Made by a program: the position numbers and the translations under genes. Source: Yoonia sp. (GTDB lineage: Bacteria; Pseudomonadota; Alphaproteobacteria; Rhodobacterales; Rhodobacteraceae). From it: a stretch of DNA of 51,799 nt. The notes beneath the pieces are model-generated. The model did not search any database, had not been told where the DNA came from, and saw only the letters and a program-made list of their open reading frames with translations. Below are positions 43,376 to 51,799 of the stretch, piece after piece. Location of the stretch: NCBI RefSeq assembly GCF_030731595.1, contig NZ_JANQTS010000044.1, positions 1-51,799 on the forward strand, read 5' to 3'. The stretch's first letter is position 1; every line of letters starts with the position of its first letter.

Positions 43376-43564
43376 ATGACCCAATCCCAAAACATACAAT
43401 ACCGCAAAGACGGCTCAATCGACACAACGCATTACATTGCGCATGGGCGGTATCTACGCAGCAAGGCAGCCCACAAGCTTATGCAGAAAAGGCCCAACCT
43501 AGGTAGAGGTCCACTTTTAATCGTAGTCGCCATGTTGGCTGTTCTACCATTCTTTCCGGTCTGA
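43376..43564 (+). CDS. Small protein with C-terminal membrane helix
   Basis: This 62-residue product has a charged N-terminal half (SQNIQYRKDGSIDTTHYIAHGRYLRSKAAH) and a C-terminal hydrophobic helix (LLIVVAMLAVLPFF) ending in Val. GGAGG sits 5 bases before ATG 43376, an excellent site; an ATG at 43364 would lie inside the site and is less likely. It is divergent from the winged-helix/pseudo-hydrolase gene, whose natural target might be this 141-base divergent promoter. Function unknown. I have the impression of similar small roseobacter proteins, which I cannot verify. Confidence 0.75.
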   Translation: MTQSQNIQYRKDGSIDTTHYIAHGRYLRSKAAHKLMQKRPNLGRGPLLIVVAMLAVLPFFPV

Positions 43565-43610
43565 CACTGGGATTATAACTGGACCTTCATGGCATTCGCT
43601 GCGAAGTTCG

Positions 43611-43631
43611 GGTTCGAGCCCAGAGTGTTCC
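43611..43631. repeat. 21-bp direct repeat, right copy
   Basis: Identical to 41925-41945 and in the same orientation, 1.7 kb apart. The flanks differ apart from weak similarity on the left side (CTGCGGCAACGAAC versus CTGCGAAGTTCG). Confidence 0.75.
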
Positions 43632-43713
43632 TTCTTCGTGTTGGCTCTGCCCAAGTATCGCCATCACTCTAGGTTTCATTCGGCCCACTAAGTCAAAGAT
43701 CGGAGAGTGCGAA

Positions 43714-43989
43714 ATGAGTAACGGCGATAAAGACCCAGTAAACGAATGGGCCTTTCTTGGTCGCGGCATATTAAGAACGTTCAAACGTGACGTCATAGCG
43801 ATCGCACTCGGTGTCGTTATCGGTGCCGTCATAGGGGTTGTCGTTGCCTACATTCTTGGCCGCTCGTCACAATTTGGCATTAAGTTCGGTGCTTTGGTCG
43901 GCGCCTTTATAGGCTTGGCTGCGCGCAGTTGGACGTCCCGTCTCTTTGATTTTGACCATCCACCACGTGACAAGAACCCAGATGCCTGA
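43714..43989 (+). CDS. Small membrane protein with glycine-zipper helices
   Basis: The product of 91 residues has two hydrophobic segments (IAIALGVVIGAVIGVVVAYIL and FGALVGAFIGLAA), with Gly at every third or fourth position, typical of glycine-zipper membrane packing. The ends are charged. GGAGAG lies 8 bases before the ATG. Flanked by the repeat and a small gap; same strand as the 62-residue gene. Function unknown. Confidence 0.75.
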   Translation: MSNGDKDPVNEWAFLGRGILRTFKRDVIAIALGVVIGAVIGVVVAYILGRSSQFGIKFGALVGAFIGLAARSWTSRLFDFDHPPRDKNPDA

Positions 43990-44063
43990 AAGTTCGAAAA
44001 AGCGATAAATGGTCGCTCAATCAGAAAGGCCGTTTAGTCCCCCGTTGCAGACGTTACCCCGAA

Positions 44064-44513
44064 CTACCCCTCCAGCGCGTCGATCATCTCGACCCGCGTT
44101 GCGTGCCGCCCGCCTTCGAAGCGCGCGTTCAGGAAGGCGTCCACGATATCAAGCGCCAGTCCTTCGCCGACAACGCGCGCGCCGATTGACAGCATGTTCG
44201 CATCATTGTGCATACGGATCATGCGGGCCGAGAATGTGTCAGAGCAAACCCCGCAGCGGATACCTTTGACCTTGTTGGCCGCCATCATGATCCCTTGACC
44301 TGTTCCACACAGGATAATTCCCAACTGGCAATCGCCAGAGACAACCCGCTGTGCCGCGGCGGCACCATGGGCGGGGTAATGGGTGCTTTCGGGCGTGGTT
44401 GGTCCGATATCCACGACGTCCCAGCCTTGAGAAGCGATATGCGCGGCAATGGCTTGCCGTAGGGCGATGGCGGCGTGATCGCTGGAAACAACGATGCGGT
44501 TTTCGGTGGTCAT
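44064..44513 (-). CDS. rpiB: Ribose 5-phosphate isomerase B
   Basis: RpiB interconverts ribose 5-phosphate and ribulose 5-phosphate (also allose 6-phosphate). The 149-residue product shows VVSSDHAAIALRQ (S-D-H with catalytic His), LGIILCGTGQGIMMAANKV with the active-site Cys, and RMHNDANMLSIGARV. Length and motifs are standard. It lies 24 bases downstream of the ubiH-like gene on the same strand. Confidence 0.96.
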   Translation of the reverse strand: MTTENRIVVSSDHAAIALRQAIAAHIASQGWDVVDIGPTTPESTHYPAHGAAAAQRVVSGDCQLGIILCGTGQGIMMAANKVKGIRCGVCSDTFSARMIRMHNDANMLSIGARVVGEGLALDIVDAFLNARFEGGRHATRVEMIDALEG

Positions 44514-44537
44514 GAGAGAGTTGTCCTGTCTTGTTAT

Positions 44538-45749
44538 TTATCCGCGCATCAACTTGGGCAGATCACCAGTCAGCCCTGCGGCCTCGCGGATAAACCCGCG
44601 TCGCAACCCGGGTGCTGCATTGACCAGCCCCATCCCGATATCGCGTGCTGCCCGCAAAAGCGGATTGTCGTTCGAGAAAAGCCTGTTGAACGTATCCGTG
44701 GCAATCGCGAGCGTTGCCGTGTCGAACCGCCGCCATTGCTGATAACGCGCGAGCGTCTGCGGCCCGCCGATATCCTCGCCGCGCGCATGGGCGTCGCTGA
44801 GTACCTCGGCCAAGGCCGCCACATCGCGCAGGCCCGCGTTCAGCCCTTGGCCCGCAATAGGATGCACACCGTGGGCTGCGTCACCGATCAGGGCGACCCG
44901 GTCGGCAATGAAACTATTGGCCAGCGTCAGCCCCAAAGGATAGCTGAACCGCGCACCCGTAAGGCTGATCTGTCCCAGAAAGCTGCCGAATGCGGGCCGC
45001 AGCGCTGTAAGGAATGCTGCATCATCCATCGCAATCAGTTCGACGGCACGGGCATCAGTTTCGCTCCAGACAATTGAGCTACGGTTCTCGGTCAGGGGCA
45101 GGATCGCCAAGGGTCCGCCGGGCATAAAGAACTGGTGCGCAATGCCATGATGCGGCTGTTCGTGCTGAACGGCGCAAACAACGGCCGTTTGCCCATAGCC
45201 CCAACCGGTCCGCTTGATGCCCGCGCGTTCTGCGGTGCCGCTCTTGCGCCCGTCAGAGCCGATCAGAAGACTGCCTTCAAGCGTTTCACCAGAGGCCAGC
45301 GTGACCGTTACCCCTGCTGGGCTGCTGCTTTGCGCAACAACGGTTTCATTGGCGCGGTGCGTGATCTTCTTGTCTTGCCCCATCGCATCCAGAAAGGCGC
45401 GCCGCAGGTGCCGGTCCTCGACCATATAGCCCATCGGGCCCTCTTCGATCTCGGCATGGTCGAAATGCATCATCCAAGGGCTGGGGCCTTCGCCCGCGCG
45501 CCCGTCGGTGACCTTGATTTCCAGCATGGGCTGGGCTTTGTCCCGCAGGGTGTCCCAGATGCCAATGCCTGCCAGCAATCGGGTTGAAGCAAGCGCCAAA
45601 GCATAGCTGCGCCCGTCAAAATCGCGCCGTTTGCGGGTATCCACGGGCAGGCTGTCGATGATGGTGACGGTAAACCCGGCCTGCGCTGCGGCCAGCGCCA
45701 AGGCGGGGCCATTCAACCCGCCGCCTACGATGATCAAATCAGTTTTCAT
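44538..45749 (-). CDS. UbiH/UbiF/VisC family FAD monooxygenase
   Basis: This 403-residue flavin hydroxylase belongs to the ubiquinone biosynthesis UbiH/UbiF/UbiI family. FAD motifs are clear: LIIVGGGLNGPALALAAAQAGF near the N-terminus, DG motif LLIGSDGRKS, and the GD block VALIGDAAHGVHPIAGQGLNAGLRD. The exact ring position hydroxylated cannot be inferred. ATG at 45749 is the natural start; upstream the frame is open only because it is antisense to the amidase gene. Unit with rpiB downstream; divergent from the amidase. Confidence 0.93.
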   Translation of the reverse strand: MKTDLIIVGGGLNGPALALAAAQAGFTVTIIDSLPVDTRKRRDFDGRSYALALASTRLLAGIGIWDTLRDKAQPMLEIKVTDGRAGEGPSPWMMHFDHAEIEEGPMGYMVEDRHLRRAFLDAMGQDKKITHRANETVVAQSSSPAGVTVTLASGETLEGSLLIGSDGRKSGTAERAGIKRTGWGYGQTAVVCAVQHEQPHHGIAHQFFMPGGPLAILPLTENRSSIVWSETDARAVELIAMDDAAFLTALRPAFGSFLGQISLTGARFSYPLGLTLANSFIADRVALIGDAAHGVHPIAGQGLNAGLRDVAALAEVLSDAHARGEDIGGPQTLARYQQWRRFDTATLAIATDTFNRLFSNDNPLLRAARDIGMGLVNAAPGLRRGFIREAAGLTGDLPKLMRG

Positions 45750-45830
45750 AACCTGCAATATGCGCAGCGATGCGGGATTGTCCATGCGCTGCTTGGCCGC
45801 TACCAATGCCCCAGCAACGGAGAGGTTTTC

Positions 45831-47159
45831 ATGCAAGACTGGCGATGGATGACGGCGGCTGATCTGGGTCGCGCGATTGGGGCGGGCGATATTGACCCCG
45901 TCGCGTTGACAGAGGTCTATCTGGAGGCCATCGACGCCCATGAATTCCGCGACCGGATTTATGCCCGCGTGACCCATGACCGCGCGCGGGGCGAGGCAGC
46001 TGCTGCTGCAATGCGCGCGAAGGCGGGGATGCGTCGCGGACCGCTGGATGGTGTTCCGGTTTCTTGGAAGGATCTGTTCGATACCGCTGGCATCGCGACC
46101 GAGGCGGGAACCGCCTTGATGGAGGGCCGCACGCCGGATCGCGATGCTGTCGTGTTGCAGGCTGCAACTGCGGCGGGTCTGGTCTGTCTGGGCAAGACCC
46201 ATATGTCCGAGATCGCATTTTCAGGGCTGGGCCTGAACCCGATCACTGCTACACCGCCTTGCGTGAACGACCATGACGCCGTTCCGGGGGGGTCATCGTC
46301 CGGGGCCGGAGCTTCGGTTGCTTTTGGCTTGGCTGCGGCGGCAATAGGCTCTGATACAGGCGGATCGGTGCGTATTCCTTCCGCGTGGAACGATCTGGTG
46401 GGTTTGAAAACCACCCACGGGCGGCTTTCGCTGGATGGTGTGGTGCCGCTGTGCCTGACCTTTGATACGGTCGGCCCGCTGTGTCGGTCGGTCGAGGATG
46501 CAAACCTGTTGCTGGCGGCCCTTGAGGGCAGCAAGCCCGCCGATCTGACAGGCAATAGCCTTGAAGGTCTGCGGCTTATGGTGCTGGACACGATCGTCCC
46601 CGAAGAGGTGCGCGATGCCCCGCGCGCCGCCTTTGACAGCGCGGTCGCGCGGTTGCAGGCCGCAGGAGCCGTGACCGAGCACCGGTATTTCTCGCAACTC
46701 TTCGATGCGTTCAATGTGGCGGGCAATCTTTATGCCGCTGACAGCTATGGCTGGTGGCGCGATCTGGTCGAGGCGCACCCCGAAAAGATGTTTCCGCAAA
46801 TCCTTGAACGGGTGCGAGGCGGCAAGACTGTTAGCGGGCCGGATTACTGTGCGGGATGGAACATGCTGCGCGACATCCGCAAGCAATACGCCGCCGAGAC
46901 CGCCCAGTTCGATGCGGTAATCATGCCGACCGCCGCGATCCTGCCGCCCAATGCCGAACGGCTGTTGACCGACGACGATTATTACAAATCCGAGAACCTG
47001 CTGGCCCTGCGCAATACCCGCGTCGCCAATCTTATGGATGTCTGTTCGATCACCCTGCCCACAGGGGTGCCGTCCTGCGGGATCATGTTCAACGGCCAGA
47101 ACGGGAATGAAGCTGCGCTATTGAGGGTTTGTGCGGCGGCGGAAAAGGCGTTGGGGTAG
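45831..47159 (+). CDS. Amidase (amidase signature family)
   Basis: This 442-residue cytoplasmic amidase has the Ser-cisSer-Lys triad: K80 in VPVSWKDLF, cis-Ser about S155 in PGGSSSGAG and nucleophile S179 in GSDTGGSVR. The C-terminus (CSITLPTGVPSCGIMFNGQNGNEAALLRVC) is typical. Substrate unknown. GGAGAGG is before ATG. It is not GatA by context, since gatB/gatC are absent. From memory, in related genomes it is often close to the aminotransferase and ftsK. Confidence 0.93.
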   Translation: MQDWRWMTAADLGRAIGAGDIDPVALTEVYLEAIDAHEFRDRIYARVTHDRARGEAAAAAMRAKAGMRRGPLDGVPVSWKDLFDTAGIATEAGTALMEGRTPDRDAVVLQAATAAGLVCLGKTHMSEIAFSGLGLNPITATPPCVNDHDAVPGGSSSGAGASVAFGLAAAAIGSDTGGSVRIPSAWNDLVGLKTTHGRLSLDGVVPLCLTFDTVGPLCRSVEDANLLLAALEGSKPADLTGNSLEGLRLMVLDTIVPEEVRDAPRAAFDSAVARLQAAGAVTEHRYFSQLFDAFNVAGNLYAADSYGWWRDLVEAHPEKMFPQILERVRGGKTVSGPDYCAGWNMLRDIRKQYAAETAQFDAVIMPTAAILPPNAERLLTDDDYYKSENLLALRNTRVANLMDVCSITLPTGVPSCGIMFNGQNGNEAALLRVCAAAEKALG

Positions 47160-47367
47160 AGGAAACTGCTCTCAGGTCTGATCTGCGTACAGACCGGGCT
47201 TACGCCGCTCCTATGTTAATGTTTGCCTTGCTGTTTGCCGTTGCTAAGGTGCCATCGGGTTTTTCGATGCAGCATAAGATCAAACTTGCCATTTTTGGAC
47301 ACGCCAGGGGCTCAGTTTCTCCATAGAAAGATGTCAGTTTGCCGGGGCACGCAGGAGGCAGCGGAAC

Positions 47368-48264
47368 ATGTCTAGAGTAGCAAAGACGGTAAATTATCTC
47401 GGAGGGGTGATCCTTGCCCTCGGCGTTTTGTGGGTTGGCCTTTCAATGCCTAAACCGGGCTGGCATGCGCTGAACGAGCGACTTCCTGAATGGCTGAACA
47501 ACTTCGAAACAGGTGGGTTTGTCGCCCTGTTTGGCGTGGTCATGATTGCAATTGGCAAGGTGCTGGGTCGGCGATCAAGCATGCCCCCGACAGAGCATGA
47601 GAGCTTGATTGGGGTCTCCTCCTCTGCGCAACCCAAGGTCTGGTGTATGGGCTATCCTGGACATGGGGATTTGCTCGCAGCCTACAATGGCGCCGAAAAC
47701 ACCTCTGAGGCGCGCAAGAAGCGTATGCAGACCTCAGCGAGAAACCGTCACGGGCTGCCTCTCGAAGCGGAAGACTTCTCATTGGTGCTTCATGCGATGG
47801 ATGATCCTCCTGACGCGTTGCAGGATTATTGCTATATCAGTGGTGGGAATCCGATGGTCTCGCCCCGCCTTGCAGAAGTGCTGAAGGGTCTGGATCTTGG
47901 AAACGGAGCCTTCTTTGAAGCGCAGTTTTATACCGAGGACGGCAGCGAAAGTTTGCCTTGGTCCCACGCGTTCTGGAACATAGGCAACAGAAAACAGAGC
48001 TTCGTTCCCGAACAGAGCGCGGTGACGCGTGTGACGTCAGGTCGTACCGATCTTCCCTCTTTCGAGCTCTACGCGACGAAGGGAAGCCTAATGGATGATG
48101 AAATTGCTGTCGGGCCCGAAGCTCTGGACGGCCCTGATGTCTGGATCGAACCGAAACTGAGCGACTGTATCTTCTTCTCCGATCGTTTTGCGCGGCTCAT
48201 GCGTGAGCACGGGATGCTACATCTGTTTGATCTGAAATCGGTACGCCAGATCTCACCCGATTAG
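47368..48264 (+). CDS. Membrane-anchored protein with Imm11-like (DUF1629) domain
   Basis: The 298-residue product has two N-terminal transmembrane helices (about residues 9-27 VNYLGGVILALGVLWVGLS and 49-66 GGFVALFGVVMIAIG) and a soluble domain. The C-terminal part (VSPRLAEVLKGLDLGNGAFFEAQ, then LDGPDVWIEPKLSDCIFFSDRFARLM and the closing LFDLKSVRQI) follows the Imm11 / DUF1629 pattern known from immunity proteins of polymorphic toxin systems; the membrane anchor is unusual. No toxin gene adjoins. The assignment is inferred from pattern and needs a profile search. It interrupts what I remember as a conserved amidase - aminotransferase - ftsK order. Confidence 0.68.
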   Translation: MSRVAKTVNYLGGVILALGVLWVGLSMPKPGWHALNERLPEWLNNFETGGFVALFGVVMIAIGKVLGRRSSMPPTEHESLIGVSSSAQPKVWCMGYPGHGDLLAAYNGAENTSEARKKRMQTSARNRHGLPLEAEDFSLVLHAMDDPPDALQDYCYISGGNPMVSPRLAEVLKGLDLGNGAFFEAQFYTEDGSESLPWSHAFWNIGNRKQSFVPEQSAVTRVTSGRTDLPSFELYATKGSLMDDEIAVGPEALDGPDVWIEPKLSDCIFFSDRFARLMREHGMLHLFDLKSVRQISPD

Positions 48265-48435
48265 CCGTTGCAGGTATCTGTCGGCCAAGCGGACATGGCA
48301 GATACGGTCTGGATAACTGCCGTTGCCCTGGCATCGTCCCACGAACGCCATTTGCATCGCCAGATACCGGTAATTGCCGTTGGCGCAATGGGTCGCTTTC
48401 CTCCCCCCAACTGACCCAAAAGCCACAAAAATCAC
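48253..48435 (-). CDS. Doubtful 60-residue cysteine-containing ORF
   Basis: A minus-strand frame starting GTG (48435) reads MIFVAFGSVGGRKATH, then CANGNYRYLAMQMAFVGRCQ and DRICHVRLADRYLQRLIG. Composition is gene-like with a C-A-N-G-N-Y...C...C spacing. There is no good ribosome binding site, and it overlaps the end of the Imm11-like gene by 12 bases. It may be a fragment of a larger lost gene. No family recognised. Confidence 0.25.
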   Translation of the reverse strand: MIFVAFGSVGGRKATHCANGNYRYLAMQMAFVGRCQGNGSYPDRICHVRLADRYLQRLIG

Positions 48436-48525
48436 CCTTCGCGTCCCTTGTTCTGGACACGACCGCCCTCACCGCGTTAGTTTGGTCAAAAGCGGGGCGA
48501 AATGATCCCGTGTATTGAGGCAGTT

Positions 48526-49701
48526 ATGGATTTTCCCGCGCGGTTTTCGGACCTTCCGGCAGCGACATGGCCACGCCTGCGTGCGCTATTGGACGTGCCC
48601 ACAGAGGCCTCCGAGACGATCAACATGACGATTGGCGAACCTCGCCATGCCTTTCCTGCTTTCGTGGGAGATATTCTGGCGGCCAATCTGCAAGGTTTTG
48701 CGAAATATCCTGACAATTACGGCATCCCTGCGCTGCTTGACGCCATCGGCGGGTTCCTCAACCGCCGTTATGGTCTTGATCTGCCCGGCGACCAGATCCT
48801 GACGCTGAATGGCACCCGCGAGGGGCTTTATAATGCGGCGATGGCGCTATGCCCCGAACACAAGAACGGCAAGCCTGTTATCCTGACCCCGAACCCGTTT
48901 TATCAGGTCTATGCGGTCGCCGCTTTGTCAGTGGGCGCCGAGCCTGTCTATGTCCCCGCGACCGAGGCCACGGGCCATTTGCCTGATTTCCATGCCCTGC
49001 CTGCGGATGTGTTGGACCGCACGGCCATTGCCTATATCTGTTCGCCCGCAAACCCTCAGGGCGCTGTGGCGGATGAAGCCTATTGGCGCGCGCTGATCGC
49101 CTTGGCGGAAAAACATGATTTCATCCTGTTCGCCGACGAATGTTATTCCGAGATTTACCGCGATGTCCCACCCCCCGGTGCTTTGCAGGTGGCGACTGCA
49201 ATGGGGGCTGATCCTGAACGTGTTGTGATTTTCCATTCGTTGTCCAAACGGTCGAACTTGCCCGGATTGCGGTCGGGGTTCTGTGCTGGTGGTCCCAAAT
49301 CCATCGCACATATCCGCCAGTTGCGCGCCTTTGCGGGATCGCCCTTGCCAGAGCCGCTTCAGGCCGTTGCCGCAGCGGTCTGGAATGACGAGGAACATAC
49401 GGTCGAGAACCGCGCGCTTTATCACCGCAAATACGAGATCGCGGATGACATTCTGGGCCATGTTGATGGCTACCACTCCCCACAGGCGGGGTTCTTTTTG
49501 TGGTTGCCCGTGGACAGCGGCGAACCGGCTGCTGTGAAACTGTGGCAAGAGACAGGCGTGCGGGTCTTGCCCGGTGCCTACCTCAGCCGCGACGTGAACG
49601 GGGACAACCCCGGTGAAAAATACATTCGGGTCGCAATGGTGGCCCCAACACAAGAATTGCAGCGCGGTCTGACCCTGATCCGCGACTGTTTGTATCGTTA
49701 A
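48526..49701 (+). CDS. Class I/II PLP aminotransferase (DapC-like)
   Basis: The 391-residue aminotransferase has the fold-type I pattern: MTIGEPRHAFPAF, NGTREGLYNAAM, SPANPQGAVADEAYW, LFADECYSEIYRD and the PLP lysine in FHSLSKRSNLPGLRSG, with C-terminal KYIRVAMVAP. Similar proteins are often called N-succinyldiaminopimelate aminotransferase (DapC), but I cannot tell the substrate. A frame start at 48502 is possible; ATG 48526 has GAGG 5 bases before. It is followed after 11 bases by ftsK. Confidence 0.92.
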   Translation: MDFPARFSDLPAATWPRLRALLDVPTEASETINMTIGEPRHAFPAFVGDILAANLQGFAKYPDNYGIPALLDAIGGFLNRRYGLDLPGDQILTLNGTREGLYNAAMALCPEHKNGKPVILTPNPFYQVYAVAALSVGAEPVYVPATEATGHLPDFHALPADVLDRTAIAYICSPANPQGAVADEAYWRALIALAEKHDFILFADECYSEIYRDVPPPGALQVATAMGADPERVVIFHSLSKRSNLPGLRSGFCAGGPKSIAHIRQLRAFAGSPLPEPLQAVAAAVWNDEEHTVENRALYHRKYEIADDILGHVDGYHSPQAGFFLWLPVDSGEPAAVKLWQETGVRVLPGAYLSRDVNGDNPGEKYIRVAMVAPTQELQRGLTLIRDCLYR

Positions 49702-49712
49702 GGTAGGCAGAG

Positions 49713-51799
49713 ATGGCATCATATCAGACACGGCGACGCGACCCGCTTTTGGACAGCACGACACAGGCTGCGATTGAAAAACGCACCAAAGAATTGTTGG
49801 GGCTGGGGCTGATCTTTGTGGGTCTCTTGATTGCCGCGATGGTTGGCAGCTATTCCCCCGATGATCCGAGCTGGATCTCTGCCACGGATGCACCTGTGCA
49901 AAACTGGCTGGGCCATTTTGGTGCCTCTTTTGCTGCACCGGTGATGATGATTATCGGTATGGGTATCTGGGTTGTCCCGCTGACCTTGACCACATGGGGC
50001 GCGCGGTTCGTGGCGCACCACGGGCAAGAGCGCGTCATGGGTCGTTTGATCTTTGCACCTCTCGCAATTGTGGTGGCATCCATGCATGCAGCGACCCTGA
50101 CGCCAAGTGCCGACTGGCCTGCGAACTTTGGTCTTGGTGGATTGTTTGGCGATACTGTCTTGGGCGTCGTTTTGACCATCGTGCCGTTTGGCGCGGTCTT
50201 TGGTGTGAAGCTGTTGTCGCTCTTGTCGGGCCTCGCACTTTTGGCTTTGCTCGCCTTTGCCTTGGGCTTTACCCGGCCAGAGCTTAAGATCGCAAGCCGC
50301 TTTACGCTTTTGGGCACGGTGATGCTTTATGCGCTTGTCTTGCGCGTGTTGGGCAAGGGCGCGTCTTTGTCCGCGCAAGCCGCCCAAGGGGTCTCGGCCA
50401 CGGTTCAGGCCCGTCGCGAGCAATTTGCGGAAACCCGCGCGGCACGTCTGGAAGAACCTGCCCTGAGCAACCCCCATCCTATTCCTCCTTTGCAGGATGC
50501 GCGCGCCCGTGCTGCCTCTGTCGTGCGCTCTAATCCGGCGATGCCTTTGTCAGAGCCACGATTGACTGCACCCAAGATGCCACCCGCGCCACCGCTTGCG
50601 GCCCCCGTCCGTGCCCCGATGCCAGAGCCGCAGGGCGGCGGATTTCTGTCTGGCCTGCTCAAGCGCAATGAGCCGATGCCAGAACCAGAGCTTGTCAGCC
50701 CAGAGCCGCTTGTCCCGCGCATTCCTTACGCTGGCGATACGGATCGTGTCAGTGCGCGCATTGCCGACGCGATCAAGAACCGCTCTGTCCCGCCTTCGCC
50801 AACCGGTGTGCGCATCGAGCCATCCCTGACCGCCGGCCGTGGTCCCAAGCCATTGGTTTTTGCCCCGATCGAAGAAGATATGTCCCATCTGGAGGATTTG
50901 ATCGAGCCCGAGATCGACGCGCCGCGCATGGCCACCCCGCATATGCCGATCCCCGAGGCGCATATTCCCGCCCCCTCTGTCGAGCCACGCAGCGTTGTGC
51001 GGCATCCACCCAAACGTATGCCTCAGCCTTCAAGTCAGGCGCGTGCCGAGGCGCAGCCAGCGCTGAAGTTTGACGACAAATATGCTGATTATGAGCGCCC
51101 ACCGCTGGGCCTTTTGACCAGCCCTGTTGAAATCCAGCGCCATCATCTGAGTGATGAAGCGCTGGAAGAAAACGCCCGCATGCTGGAAAGCGTACTGGAT
51201 GACTATGGGGTCAAGGGCGACATCGTATCGGTCCGCCCCGGCCCTGTGGTGACCATGTACGAGCTAGAGCCGGCGCCCGGCTTGAAGGCCAGCCGGGTGA
51301 TTGGCCTGTCGGATGATATTGCACGCTCTATGTCAGCTTTGTCGGCGCGTGTTTCTACAGTACCCGGTCGGTCCGTTATCGGGATCGAACTGCCGAACGA
51401 GAACCGTGAAAAAGTGGTCCTGCGCGAAATCCTGTCGCACCGTGATTTCGGTGACGGCAATCAGAAACTGCCTCTGGCGCTGGGCAAGGATATCGGTGGC
51501 GAGCCGATCATCGCGAACTTGGCCAAGATGCCTCACCTGTTGATCGCGGGTACGACCGGTTCGGGCAAATCCGTAGCGATCAACACGATGATCCTGTCAC
51601 TGCTGTATAAGCTGACACCGGAAGAATGCCGGATGATCATGATCGACCCCAAGATGCTGGAACTGTCCGTCTATGACGGCATCCCGCATCTATTGTCGCC
51701 TGTCGTGACAGACCCCAAAAAGGCGGTTGTCGCCCTGAAATGGGTCGTGGGCGAGATGGAAGAGCGCTATCGCAAGATGTCCAAAATGGGCGTGCGCAA
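49713..51799 (+). CDS. ftsK: DNA translocase FtsK, 5' part
   Basis: FtsK couples chromosome segregation to cell division at the septum, using an ATP-driven motor. The first 695 residues are in the window. They include a membrane domain with four helices (residues about 29-180), a Pro/Ala/Glu-rich linker (about 230-450) and the start of the motor: [27 protein letters not shown], then Walker A GTTGSGKS at 613-620 and Walker B region [21 protein letters not shown]. The gene continues beyond the window end; gamma domain is not seen. AGG lies a few bases before ATG. Confidence 0.97.
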   Translation, partial: MASYQTRRRDPLLDSTTQAAIEKRTKELLGLGLIFVGLLIAAMVGSYSPDDPSWISATDAPVQNWLGHFGASFAAPVMMIIGMGIWVVPLTLTTWGARFVAHHGQERVMGRLIFAPLAIVVASMHAATLTPSADWPANFGLGGLFGDTVLGVVLTIVPFGAVFGVKLLSLLSGLALLALLAFALGFTRPELKIASRFTLLGTVMLYALVLRVLGKGASLSAQAAQGVSATVQARREQFAETRAARLEEPALSNPHPIPPLQDARARAASVVRSNPAMPLSEPRLTAPKMPPAPPLAAPVRAPMPEPQGGGFLSGLLKRNEPMPEPELVSPEPLVPRIPYAGDTDRVSARIADAIKNRSVPPSPTGVRIEPSLTAGRGPKPLVFAPIEEDMSHLEDLIEPEIDAPRMATPHMPIPEAHIPAPSVEPRSVVRHPPKRMPQPSSQARAEAQPALKFDDKYADYERPPLGLLTSPVEIQRHHLSDEALEENARMLESVLDDYGVKGDIVSVRPGPVVTMYELEPAPGLKASRVIGLSDDIARSMSALSARVSTVPGRSVIGIELPNENREKVVLREILSHRDFGDGNQKLPLALGKDIGGEPIIANLAKMPHLLIAGTTGSGKSVAINTMILSLLYKLTPEECRMIMIDPKMLELSVYDGIPHLLSPVVTDPKKAVVALKWVVGEMEERYRKMSKMGVR

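Noticed and set aside
43600-43635. tRNA-like sequence GGGTTCGAGCCC
   Set aside because: Resembles a T-arm, but no acceptor stem, anticodon arm or CCA-side partner could be found nearby at either copy.
45750-46202. N-terminal extension of the ubiH-like frame
   Set aside because: The extra 151 codons lie antisense to the amidase start; ATG at 45749 gives the standard FAD N-terminus.
48928-49938. Minus-strand frame of 336 residues
   Set aside because: Antisense to the aminotransferase, which carries the full PLP signature.
49719-50477. Minus-strand frame of 252 residues
   Set aside because: Antisense to the FtsK membrane domain; low-complexity basic composition.

Overview
The window looks like chromosomal DNA of an alphaproteobacterium, most likely a marine Rhodobacteraceae (roseobacter-type) strain. 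Grounds: the typical alphaproteobacterial ATP synthase tail, the family II (manganese) pyrophosphatase, DUF2161 and DUF3726 proteins, the amidase - aminotransferase - ftsK string, fairly high GC with GC-rich third codon positions, and many 4-nt gene overlaps. This is a judgement from gene content, not a computed classification. No rRNA, tRNA, CRISPR array, transposase or integrase was seen. The window is cut inside atpD at the left end and inside ftsK at the right end.

Layout. 1-1190: end of the atp operon (atpD, atpC) with a textbook terminator. 1200-3524: a surface lipoprotein, an H-type lectin-like protein and prs. 3643-5024: a two-gene unit (2-hydroxychromene-2-carboxylate isomerase-like protein, alpha/beta hydrolase). 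4993-9827: a minus-strand run ppaC - HAD hydrolase - MaoC dehydratase - ribF - UPF0260 - ltaE. 10070-11709: a convergent pair, DUF2161 nuclease-fold protein and TraB/GumN protein. 12149-20551: a minus-strand accessory cluster: tail-collar (MdpB-like) protein, a protein with a possible prenyltransferase-barrel pattern, a very large FAD oxidoreductase with an extra C-terminal domain, a cyclase-ATPase-TPR signalling protein, and a Crp/Fnr regulator overlapping the cyclase gene by 4 nt. 21050-23061: a PhoP/PhoQ-like two-component system. 23058-25462: ycjX-ycjF pair. 25557-28545: truA and two hypothetical genes. 28644-34666: tamA-tamB outer-membrane assembly pair. 34761-36810: hemerythrin-like protein, a secreted protein and an unknown protein closed by a strong hairpin. 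36894-41837: housekeeping genes (dapB, rbfA, NUDIX, SGNH hydrolase, thioredoxin-TPR, LON-like, Trm112-like). 41838-43990: a more AT-rich accessory patch with a 21-bp direct repeat around a DNA-binding protein fused to a catalytically dead hydrolase. 44064-51799: rpiB, ubiH-like gene, amidase, an immunity-protein-like membrane protein, aminotransferase and the first two thirds of ftsK.

The two most interesting regions are the 12-20.5 kb cluster, where a nucleotide cyclase and a cyclic-nucleotide-type regulator sit directly behind unusual enzymes (a possible regulated biosynthetic system), and 41.9-43.6 kb, where a predicted ligand-sensing pseudo-hydrolase transcription factor faces a tiny membrane protein and is bracketed by a direct repeat. 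A recurring structural oddity is that three convergent gene pairs share one CTAG tetranucleotide as the TAG stop codon of both genes.
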